Shown here: positions 1 through 7,018 of the stretch, one piece after another
Layout: each line of letters starts with the position of its first letter
Position numbering within the stretch: position 1 is the first letter of the stretch
Virus record (IMG/VR): IMGVR_UViG_3300042451_001219
Coordinates: 1 to 49,226 of that record
DNA: 49,226 nt
Origin: a virus
Direction: 5' to 3' (one strand)
Translations under genes and position numbers: made by a program
Notes under the pieces: model-generated
What the model saw: only the letters and a program-made list of their open reading frames with translations
What the model was told of the DNA's origin: nothing
The model's database searches: none

Positions 1-293
1 TTCTCCAAGAAATCGTGATTACCCGGTATGATTACAACCTTACCAAAACGAGTTAACTCTTTTAAAAACCAACTCGTTAATAATAATTGTTCATTTGAGA
101 TATTAATTTTTTGATGTGCGATATCACCCGCAACAACAATTCTAATTTCGTTATGCGATATATTTTCATCTGCCCATTCTAAGAATTTTACACTTAATTC
201 GTCCAACAGTTTTTGAAACTGTTCTTTATACAAATCATGCATTTGAATTGTACGAATATGTAAGTCGGCTATGTGTATTATTTTCTTTACCAT
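1..293 (-). CDS. Mre11/SbcD-like metallophosphoesterase (T4 gp47-like), N-terminal part
   Basis: Translated by hand from the minus strand; the gene starts at ATG 293 and runs off the left edge, so only about 97 residues are visible. Three calcineurin-type phosphoesterase motifs appear in order: the Asp-x-His motif in HIADLHIR near the N-terminus, VVAGDIAH about 50 residues later, and IIPGNHDF near the edge. In Mre11, SbcD and T4 gp47 these bind the two catalytic metal ions. The family forms the nuclease half of a complex with an SMC-like ATPase (SbcC/Rad50/gp46) that resects DNA ends for recombination. Its ATG overlaps the TAA stop of the upstream nuclease gene by one base (TAATG), which implies translational coupling. 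The gp46-like partner would be expected just outside the window. Sure of the fold; the exact role is inferred from context. Confidence 0.85.
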   Translation of the reverse strand, partial: MVKKIIHIADLHIRTIQMHDLYKEQFQKLLDELSVKFLEWADENISHNEIRIVVAGDIAHQKINISNEQLLLTSWFLKELTRFGKVVIIPGNHDFLE

Positions 294-1147
294 TATTTCG
301 TGTATTTTGTGATGTCAATTCTCATAATCATTGAGTTAATATCTGCAGGTACTTTATACTCAACAAATGTTGCATCATCTTTAAGAAGAACCACGACACC
401 GCCTAGTGATTTTATTCCTTCATATTTTGTTCCTTGTAACATTTTTAATAACAATCTTGCATATAATGGAAGTTGCAAATAATAATGACCTAAAGCATTG
501 TCATGATAATTTTGGAATGGTGGGTACATTTTACCTGTATACGACTGAACTTCAAAATTTTTTGGTTGGTTAGTTTTCCAATCGGTCAAAACAAAACCAA
601 AATCGGTTTTTTCTTTATTCATCATTAACCACACTTTATCTGGTTGACCTGTATACCCTAATTCGTTATCTCCTGAAATAATTTCAGTATCCAAAAGAAT
701 AGCACCCCTTTCTTCCATTAAGTTTAGAAAATCTCTACCTGCGGTAATCATATTATCACCTTTGGTTATTTGTGAATCATCACAATTAAAAATTGGTTGC
801 CTAACTTCTTTGTAGTTACCATATTTTGCAATCGTTTCGTTCTCTAAAATAAAATGAACTCTACTGCCCATGTTTGTTGAGTAATCGCCGGCTGCTCTCC
901 ATTCTGATAATAATTGTTGTTGTTTCGATCTATCACCCTTAGACATTTCTAATGCTTTTGCTGGAGCATCGAATTGTTTATGGAACTTCTTGAGAACTTT
1001 TGAAACAGACGGAAAATCCGATCTAATGTTTCCTTCTAAATCCTTCATGAAATAGATGTGTTTCTCTTCAACGAAAGTTAATGCTAATTCTTGCCTTCTT
1101 TTTTCTAATAGGTCTCTGATTTCTAACGAGATTTCTTGTAAATTCAT
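293..1147 (-). CDS. PD-(D/E)XK nuclease, RecB/Cas4-like
   Basis: The 284-aa product has the ordered signature of RecB-type PD-(D/E)XK nucleases: GSRVHFILE at about residues 94-102, Glu155, GQPD ending at Asp170, DWK at 189-191 (Asp-x-Lys catalytic pair), and a QLPLY box (Gln225, Tyr229) matching the Q-x3-Y motif of RecB, AddB and Cas4 enzymes. These residues bind metal and cut DNA, usually in end processing. No iron-sulfur cysteine cluster is visible; the only Cys is at 122. It sits two bases after the primase stop and overlaps the Mre11-like gene by one base, so it belongs to the replication/recombination operon. The specific substrate cannot be told from sequence. Confidence 0.85.
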   Translation of the reverse strand: MNLQEISLEIRDLLEKRRQELALTFVEEKHIYFMKDLEGNIRSDFPSVSKVLKKFHKQFDAPAKALEMSKGDRSKQQQLLSEWRAAGDYSTNMGSRVHFILENETIAKYGNYKEVRQPIFNCDDSQITKGDNMITAGRDFLNLMEERGAILLDTEIISGDNELGYTGQPDKVWLMMNKEKTDFGFVLTDWKTNQPKNFEVQSYTGKMYPPFQNYHDNALGHYYLQLPLYARLLLKMLQGTKYEGIKSLGGVVVLLKDDATFVEYKVPADINSMIMRIDITKYTK

Positions 1148-1149
1148 TT

Positions 1150-2088
1150 TTAATATAATTGAAATGGTTGATAATTTTCTAAATTTCCTTGTAAATCGGC
1201 AATGTCGCTATCGTCAGGTAATCTAACAATCCATACTTTACCAAAAAGGTTTCCTCCGTTTAATTTGTCATAAATTCTTTGTGCGTCATTCCACGCATCT
1301 CCATCTAATAGTACAACAACTTTCTTTGCATTTTCATATACTTTGGTAAAAACATAATCACTCATAACTTTACCTAATAATGGTATTGAGTTTGGTACAA
1401 ATATGCTGTCAAATGCCCCTTCAACAATATAAATTGTCTCTTCCCAGTTAAGTAAATGTTCGTTGAATATGATAATTTCTTTTCTAACGTCTGGGTTTTT
1501 ATATTTTAATTTTGTTTTGGATAAATAGGATCTAGCAATGAAGTAATTTAATTTCATGTCTGAATCATAAGATGGTATTATAATTCTATTCGCAAAAAGA
1601 CCATCGTATGCAAAACCGATATTATATCTTACTATCATTTCGTCGGTAACATTTCTACTTTTTAGATAATTTGCCGCTTGTCTATAATAGTGTGTTAGTT
1701 TTAGCCCTGCGCTTACATTGTTTAATGAAATAAACTCCTTAGGTAATCTAGCAACCTTGGTTACTTTCCTAAATTCTTCTACTTCATCTGGTCTTAATAA
1801 TTCGTATTTCTTTAAATGCCTTTGGGTTCCATATTTTTTAATAAGTTTATAAATGTTTCCATGGGTGTTATTAGTTTCACCGCATGCCCAACATTTATAC
1901 ACCCCAAAACGATAGTTTACTTCTAGATTACCCTTACCGTCACCTTCGTCTAAACCCTTTAAATCATATGAACATACTGGACAATCAAAAGATATTTGAC
2001 ACTTATAGTCATTGTGCATGTGTGGCTCTCCTAGGATTTCTTCTAGGATTTCAATGATAGGTAAATAATCTAACTCGGTTTGAGGCAT
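1150..2088 (-). CDS. DNA primase, zinc-finger plus TOPRIM (T4 gp61-like)
   Basis: The 312-aa product starts at the internal ATG at 2088. A longer frame to 2163 exists, but its first 25 codons read straight through a terminator hairpin. The N-terminus has a four-cysteine zinc ribbon (CPVC at 36-39, CWAC at 66-69), as in CHC2-type primases that recognise template DNA. A TOPRIM domain follows, with the catalytic Glu in VEGAFDS (Glu223) and the Asp-x-Asp pair in LLDGDA (Asp262, Asp264). The protein should lay RNA primers at the fork together with the DnaB-like helicase encoded at 30226-31599. It has the size and layout of T4 gp61. A strong hairpin lies 37-60 bases ahead of the ATG, so expression may depend on read-through. 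Confidence 0.88.
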   Translation of the reverse strand: MPQTELDYLPIIEILEEILGEPHMHNDYKCQISFDCPVCSYDLKGLDEGDGKGNLEVNYRFGVYKCWACGETNNTHGNIYKLIKKYGTQRHLKKYELLRPDEVEEFRKVTKVARLPKEFISLNNVSAGLKLTHYYRQAANYLKSRNVTDEMIVRYNIGFAYDGLFANRIIIPSYDSDMKLNYFIARSYLSKTKLKYKNPDVRKEIIIFNEHLLNWEETIYIVEGAFDSIFVPNSIPLLGKVMSDYVFTKVYENAKKVVVLLDGDAWNDAQRIYDKLNGGNLFGKVWIVRLPDDSDIADLQGNLENYQPFQLY

Positions 2089-2115
2089 GAGATTAATATA
2101 CAAAAAAAATATGTT

Positions 2116-2148
2116 AAAAAAAAATCCCCCGGACACCACCCCGGGGGA
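2116..2148 (-). terminator. Rho-independent terminator between ruvC-like and primase genes
   Basis: On the minus strand a stem CCCCCGG / CCGGGGG (extended by one A-T pair), with an eight-base loop, is followed by A and nine T residues. This is a textbook intrinsic terminator. It lies about 90 bases past the RuvC-like stop and just before the primase ATG, so it may act as an attenuator limiting primase expression. Confidence 0.88.
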
Positions 2149-2236
2149 ACACCAACTAAACATGTATTACTACATGCTCCGTCTTAAGTATAAATATAAC
2201 ACAAAAAAAGCGTTAAAAAAAATCGTATTGCCGAAT
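2149..2236. other. Short intergenic stretch between ruvC-like stop and terminator
   Basis: The stretch is AT-rich and non-coding. It holds a palindrome-like CATGTA ttac TACATG (2161-2176) and a TATAAATA on the plus strand (2189-2196). No plausible gene reads off that strand. The palindrome could be a regulatory site for the primase, but nothing in the sequence proves it. Confidence 0.35.
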
Positions 2237-2836
2237 TTATTCTGCTTTCAACATGTTGATATATCCAATGACAGCCGTTGCTGCATCTGACATGTCATAA
2301 CATTCCTTTTTTAGTTGACCTGTTTTACCGTATAACCATTTTACCTCAGGGCAGACAGCGTTTACGTGTTCCCAGATAACGTGTTTTTTGTCAATATCTT
2401 TGGGATAACCTCCGAATAAAACATTTTTACCTTTGTCGTTTGGGTTGACTAAATCAGGAAAAGCGAATTTCCTAGCATTATATGTTGATATGAATGTTGG
2501 GACAAGGCCTAAAACATCGTAAACCGCCTTACAGATCATTGTATTGTATCGTAATAATGTACCAACAGTATAAATGTTGTTTGAATTTAACAGTGGCTCT
2601 TCGATTACAACCTTTAAAATACCTAAATCTCTATATTTTTCTAATTGTGCTTTAAAAGCATCTGCTTTTTTAATAAGTTCTTCTAACTTATCTTCTGGCT
2701 GTGGTTTGATTTTAGGTGAGAAATGTGTTAATTCTAATAATTTCTTACCAGTTAGGTCAAATAATGCCCAACCAATAGTTTTAGTAGAAATGTCTAGACC
2801 TAAAATCTTAGATTTGTTTTTTAATTTTGTCTCCAT
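2237..2836 (-). CDS. ruvC: RuvC-like Holliday-junction resolvase
   Basis: The 199-aa product has an RNase-H-like fold signature of RuvC: ILGLDISTKTIGWAL at the N-terminus (catalytic Asp15), VVIEEPL at about 76-81 (Glu79 or Glu80), and a C-terminal DMSDAATAV with acidic residues at 181 and 184. This acidic set binds two Mg ions to cut four-way junctions. In T4 the resolvase is the unrelated gp49; RuvC-type enzymes serve that role in many other phages, resolving recombination branches before DNA packaging. It follows the 703-aa tail gene by 38 bases and is followed by a strong terminator. The leader before ATG 2836 is A/T only, without a Shine-Dalgarno sequence. Confidence 0.82.
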   Translation of the reverse strand: METKLKNKSKILGLDISTKTIGWALFDLTGKKLLELTHFSPKIKPQPEDKLEELIKKADAFKAQLEKYRDLGILKVVIEEPLLNSNNIYTVGTLLRYNTMICKAVYDVLGLVPTFISTYNARKFAFPDLVNPNDKGKNVLFGGYPKDIDKKHVIWEHVNAVCPEVKWLYGKTGQLKKECYDMSDAATAVIGYINMLKAE

Positions 2837-2874
2837 AAAACAAGAATAAAATTAAAAAATATATTTGTAAAGTG

Positions 2875-4986
2875 TTAAAAATCAATTTTAACTGCAAAAA
2901 CTTGAGTACCTGATCTAAGAACCGGTTTAGCCGCTTTTGACATGGCTAAAACATATTTGTTTTCATCCAATAAAGCAACTTCAGTTATTCTTTTTGGTGA
3001 CCCGGTGATAAACGTCGGATTTTGAGTTTCGGTAAATTGAGTGCTTGGTAAGTTAACCATAAAAGTCATTACCTCAAGATCTGTTGCTCTTGTTAACTTA
3101 ATACTACCTGCAAATGGTTGACTATCACCGAATTGTGGTAATGTTGATCCGCTAACTGTTAAATCTGGTTGATTGCCAATTAAAAAATCTGTTGTTGATG
3201 TGTTGGTACCGATAGAATACAATGTACCGTCGTCATCAAACATTGTTTTACTTATTACAAATTGTTTATCACACAAATTTGTGGGATTAATCAAATTCCC
3301 AACAGTGTGGTTTGGTATTTGATCTGTAATGTCAATTTTAACCCAACCATCTGTTTCCGGTTGGGTAGTTGTTCCGGACACTATTTGCACTAACGCACTA
3401 AATTTATTTGCTCTAAACCCTATTGTGCTGCCAGATAAACTAGCGTTATTGGTCATGAATGTAAAATCATCAGTTTTAAACTTTAATGAAATGTTACAAC
3501 TTGTTGATCCTGTAACTTTACTGTAGTAGTTACAATGAAGACCACTTAATGCTGTATCACCAGTATATTCTAGAACATATGTTATATATGCCGTTTCACC
3601 TGTTATAATAATTGGGTCGTCCCCTATAGCACATGGTAAGTCAACTGGCACTGAACTAACTCTTGGTGCTGGTAATGTATATCTTCTATTTGCTTTATAT
3701 TCTAATGCAGCAATAATTTCTTGATCATCAAACACTACGATTTTCTTACCTGTGAATACTTTACCAACTTTATTACCTTGTTCATCTAACAAATATCTAA
3801 ACACCACGTTATTTGTGTTAGGTTTATCGTTTTTAGATGATGTGACATAATAATTTGTGTCACCCATATAGAACACGGCACCTATTGTTGTTCCAGTATT
3901 CCTATGATACATTAAGAATGGAATGTAAACTTCAAAACTTTCAATATCCTCAATATCTTCACCTGCTATATAATCATCATATTTAAAAAACCTCTCAGGA
4001 TCGTTAATGGAATCACCTAATTCGGAAAAATGAATAATTGCTATTACTTTTGTTTCCTCTGGAGTTAATTCAATTTCTTCACCAAATGAGTTTAAATAAC
4101 TTGTTGGATAACTTATTGTTCCGCCTGTGAAATTTGTAAATCTTTGTCCAGAACTTGATGTATATCCAAGATATTCTTTTGTTGATGCGTATTGTGATCC
4201 TGTATATCCTGTTAGTGTTTCATTTAAATCGTCTAAACCTGCTGGTTTTTCTGTCCAAACAAATTCCATTCTCCACGGATCATGGGCATCTGCTGGATCT
4301 ACTTGTTTTGGTGAACAAACTGGAGCAACTATCGATTCCACACCATATTCAACACCGCAGTTATGGCATATTACTTGTGCATAACCAGAAAGTGTTGTGA
4401 AATTTGGCATAACTCTATCTAAAGTTATTTCGTTGCCATCTATTGAAATAATTTTATAAACTAAACTAGTTGAGTTTTCTGTTAATGTTGGTATATCGTT
4501 AACGGTTCTATTATTAAAAAGAACAGTAATATATTCACAGTCATTATATGTTTCGCCAGTTAAAACAGTTAAAACATTTGTTCCGTCGACTCTCGATAAA
4601 TTAATTTCTTGTACTTCACAATTTATTGTTGTACCGGTACACGCTTCTGAATCATATTCATGATAATCAGAAACAAATCCCGCTGGACCCATTACATTCT
4701 TAATTGTTTCAAGAGTGTTTTGTCTAACAGGGTTGCCATAGGTTAATGATTCTGTAGGTGTTAATTTATATGGATATTTAACTTGTGCATCTTTATCAAA
4801 TGGAGCCAAAACTTTTTGGTGGGGTTTTGTTCCTTGTCCTGTGAAACCTGTAAAATTATAATCAAATTCAGAATCCCCTACTTGAAAATAACTTATAACA
4901 AAGTTACCTTCAGCAATTGACTTTCTACCTTTTTGGGTTAATCTTGCTGTTAAAAATTCTGAATTATTGCTGTTTAAGAAACTCAT
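2875..4986 (-). CDS. Large tail/fibre-associated structural protein (703 aa), family unknown
   Basis: No enzyme motif is visible. The N-terminus (residues 1-45, including LTARLTQKGRKSIAEG) looks like a short docking segment of the kind that begins many phage structural proteins. The body is rich in Thr, Gly, Asn and Tyr with repeated FTG/YTG/TGY turns, typical of beta-rich virion proteins. The C-terminal 50 residues (ITEVALLDENKYVLAMSK) resemble the start of tail-collar/fibre domains in which a conserved strand reports on the object being built. It is the last gene of the tail block and follows the modular fibre genes, so a role in the tail tip or fibres is inferred. No Thr-Pro stalk is present. 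A TATAAATA/TATTTATA box sits five bases ahead of the ATG. Confidence 0.6.
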   Translation of the reverse strand: MSFLNSNNSEFLTARLTQKGRKSIAEGNFVISYFQVGDSEFDYNFTGFTGQGTKPHQKVLAPFDKDAQVKYPYKLTPTESLTYGNPVRQNTLETIKNVMGPAGFVSDYHEYDSEACTGTTINCEVQEINLSRVDGTNVLTVLTGETYNDCEYITVLFNNRTVNDIPTLTENSTSLVYKIISIDGNEITLDRVMPNFTTLSGYAQVICHNCGVEYGVESIVAPVCSPKQVDPADAHDPWRMEFVWTEKPAGLDDLNETLTGYTGSQYASTKEYLGYTSSSGQRFTNFTGGTISYPTSYLNSFGEEIELTPEETKVIAIIHFSELGDSINDPERFFKYDDYIAGEDIEDIESFEVYIPFLMYHRNTGTTIGAVFYMGDTNYYVTSSKNDKPNTNNVVFRYLLDEQGNKVGKVFTGKKIVVFDDQEIIAALEYKANRRYTLPAPRVSSVPVDLPCAIGDDPIIITGETAYITYVLEYTGDTALSGLHCNYYSKVTGSTSCNISLKFKTDDFTFMTNNASLSGSTIGFRANKFSALVQIVSGTTTQPETDGWVKIDITDQIPNHTVGNLINPTNLCDKQFVISKTMFDDDGTLYSIGTNTSTTDFLIGNQPDLTVSGSTLPQFGDSQPFAGSIKLTRATDLEVMTFMVNLPSTQFTETQNPTFITGSPKRITEVALLDENKYVLAMSKAAKPVLRSGTQVFAVKIDF

Positions 4987-4990
4987 ATAT

Positions 4991-4998
4991 TATAAATA
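4991..4998 (-). promoter_or_regulatory. Putative TATTTAT promoter box before the 703-aa gene
   Basis: The coding strand reads AATATTTATAATAT directly before the ATG at 4986. This is one of eight similar boxes found before tail-region genes. The spacing is so short that any transcript would be nearly leaderless. Confidence 0.4.
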
Positions 4999-5015
4999 TT
5001 ATTTTTTAATTTTTA

Positions 5016-6986
5016 TTACGTTGATCCTGCTATATATGTGTCTACTGTTATTGTTCCAACCTTAATATCTAACGTATCCGCATAAGTTGATCCACCAGTA
5101 CAAATAAGATTATCACCAAATATTAACGTTACCGAAAATGTTACTGTACTTCCTGTTACAGTTAATGATTGCCAACTTCCTCCGTTCACCCTATACTCAA
5201 CAGCACCGTTAGGTGTTACTGGATTATTGCTTGAATCTCTAAATGTCAACTCCATTTGAGTTGAGGTAGATTCCGTGTAATATTGATTCGCAGGGCTTTG
5301 GCATTCACCTCCAGTATTTGTAAATGAGGATGGTGCAAAAACAATATTATTAACATTAACATCTCCTCCTCCGTTATTTCCATTACAATCACATCCTGTA
5401 TCAATTATTGTGAAACCTAAATCATTGTAAACTGCGGAAGTAAATTGGTCTGCTTGTGTTACAAGGAAACATACAATAGTTCCAAGAATATTTACTGAAA
5501 TTGTATTTCCACTTACCACTGTTGGTGCTGTGTCCGACCATATTGTAACACTGCCTGTAGTGTCACATCTTTCACCTGTTATCATATACTTTTGAACTAC
5601 ACCATCACATGCATTACAATTAGTATAACCACTAAATGTTGGTGGGAATGTTGTTGGTCCGGCATCGCTAATTTGATATCCAGTTATTCCTTCAGTTTCA
5701 GGATCTTCTATAACAAACTGTGGACCTAAATTTGCGTTTAATGTCATGCATATACGTTCACCTGTTGCTGTTCCACCGCTATACATTTGTATTCCGTAAG
5801 CATTACCTAAAGTAAATCCACCTAATAATGAATATGCTATTACATTTTCTTCTGTATCACATGTAACACCACTGTAACCCGTTATTGTAAATCCGGTAAA
5901 TGGTGGTGAACAACTACTACATGCGTCCCAACCGATTCCAACAGGTGTCTGTTCGTCTAAATTGACAGTCCACCCTGTAACATACTCTGTTTCAACACTT
6001 ACAACTGCTAAACACTGACCACTAATACTAAAAACAGTTTCTTCAGTAATTTCAGTAGAACTTCTCGCTATTATTGTACTAACATAACTGCCTCCAAATC
6101 CGCAGGCATCTAATGGATTTGATACATAGTATGACGTAACTGCAGGGTTTTGCATTGATAATGTTGCAATGTTTGCTAAAGTATCACAACCTGGTATTTG
6201 GATTGGTGGGCTGAATCCTGTAATAGTAGATGCTGTATAACTATACCTCATGTCCGCACAATCACCCATCGCGTAATAATAGTATGTTGGTTCAATACCT
6301 ACACAATCTTGACATGTACCTGATTGAGTAGCACTGTTTCCGCTGCTATGGTATATTTGTCTATATTTTCCATTATATGATAACCAAAAAGTTCCAGTAC
6401 CAATTGATGTAAAATAACTACTAGTATATGTTGTTGCGGTACAAAAATCTGCGCTATCCATTACAACTTGTATATCGGTACCAGAATTACATGCTAAATT
6501 TCCAAGTGGTTCCGATGCTCCATGATATTTCACTGTGATCGTTACTTCTATTGGCGCTTCCGATGTTGGTGTTGGCGATAAGGTTAATGTTGGCGTAATA
6601 GATTGAGTAATAGTTAATGTTGGTGTTAATGTTGGTGTTAATGTTGGTGTAAGCGTTGGTGTTAATGATGCGGTTGGTGTAATAGTTTGGGTTGGTGTTA
6701 ATGTAAATGTAGGTGTTAATGTAAATGTAGGTGTTAAGGTAGGTGTTGGTGTAGGGTATTCAACTTTAAATATTTGGTCATCGCAACCATTACAAGTTAT
6801 TTTAACATAAATAAATGGTAATCCATCGTCTAACCCTTCAAGGTTGCAGGTATTGCCAGTCACGCCATTGCAAACTGTTAATCCAGTTGCTGAATCGGCG
6901 GTTAATCCGGTATAAACATACTGAGGAAAATTTGATTGGGTATGTCCGGTATCTATTTTAAAATCTATTATTACTCCTTTACTCAT
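5016..6986 (-). CDS. Modular fibre-like protein with Thr-Pro stalk and Cys-rich head (656 aa)
   Basis: Three parts are visible. Residues 1-75 form a small beta-rich domain with Cys pairs (CNGVTGNTC, then CNGC). Residues of about 76-141 are a Thr-Pro stalk built from TPTLTPT/TPTQTIT units. Residues 142-656 form a long Thr/Gly/Ser-rich region with many cysteines, often as CxxC (CQDC, CSSC, CNAC) and CDCNG. The CxxC pairs suggest disulfide staples or metal sites, but no known fold could be named. The layout (docking domain, stalk, large head) and the neighbouring relatives at 7019-10027 point to a host-binding fibre or adhesin. That function is inferred. It lies 32 bases downstream of the 728-aa gene. 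Confidence 0.65.
   Translation of the reverse strand: MSKGVIIDFKIDTGHTQSNFPQYVYTGLTADSATGLTVCNGVTGNTCNLEGLDDGLPFIYVKITCNGCDDQIFKVEYPTPTPTLTPTFTLTPTFTLTPTQTITPTASLTPTLTPTLTPTLTPTLTITQSITPTLTLSPTPTSEAPIEVTITVKYHGASEPLGNLACNSGTDIQVVMDSADFCTATTYTSSYFTSIGTGTFWLSYNGKYRQIYHSSGNSATQSGTCQDCVGIEPTYYYYAMGDCADMRYSYTASTITGFSPPIQIPGCDTLANIATLSMQNPAVTSYYVSNPLDACGFGGSYVSTIIARSSTEITEETVFSISGQCLAVVSVETEYVTGWTVNLDEQTPVGIGWDACSSCSPPFTGFTITGYSGVTCDTEENVIAYSLLGGFTLGNAYGIQMYSGGTATGERICMTLNANLGPQFVIEDPETEGITGYQISDAGPTTFPPTFSGYTNCNACDGVVQKYMITGERCDTTGSVTIWSDTAPTVVSGNTISVNILGTIVCFLVTQADQFTSAVYNDLGFTIIDTGCDCNGNNGGGDVNVNNIVFAPSSFTNTGGECQSPANQYYTESTSTQMELTFRDSSNNPVTPNGAVEYRVNGGSWQSLTVTGSTVTFSVTLIFGDNLICTGGSTYADTLDIKVGTITVDTYIAGST
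6563..6762 (-). repeat. Thr-Pro stalk repeat in the 656-aa protein
   Basis: The DNA encodes about 66 residues of TPTxT units. On the plus strand this shows as degenerate GTTGGTGTTAATGTT-type repeats with a 12-18 base period. Unit lengths are multiples of three, so gain or loss keeps the frame. Confidence 0.85.
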
Positions 6987-6995
6987 TTTATAAAA

Positions 6996-7003
6996 TATAA
7001 ATT
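6996..7003 (-). promoter_or_regulatory. Putative TATTTAT-like box before the 656-aa gene
   Basis: The coding strand reads AATTTATATTTTATAAA before ATG 6986. This is a one-base variant of the box seen before other tail genes, nine bases from the start codon. Confidence 0.3.
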
Positions 7004-7018
7004 TTTGTTTTTCATCAT

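Noticed and set aside
2089-2163. Longer start for the primase
   Set aside because: The extra codons read through a strong terminator hairpin and lack any conserved sequence; ATG 2088 fits the zinc-ribbon spacing.
2189-2196. T4-type late promoter TATAAATA on the plus strand (also seen before several tail genes)
   Set aside because: Read as a canonical T4 late promoter it points away from all genes; only the reverse-complement reading makes sense, so it is listed as an uncertain separate motif.
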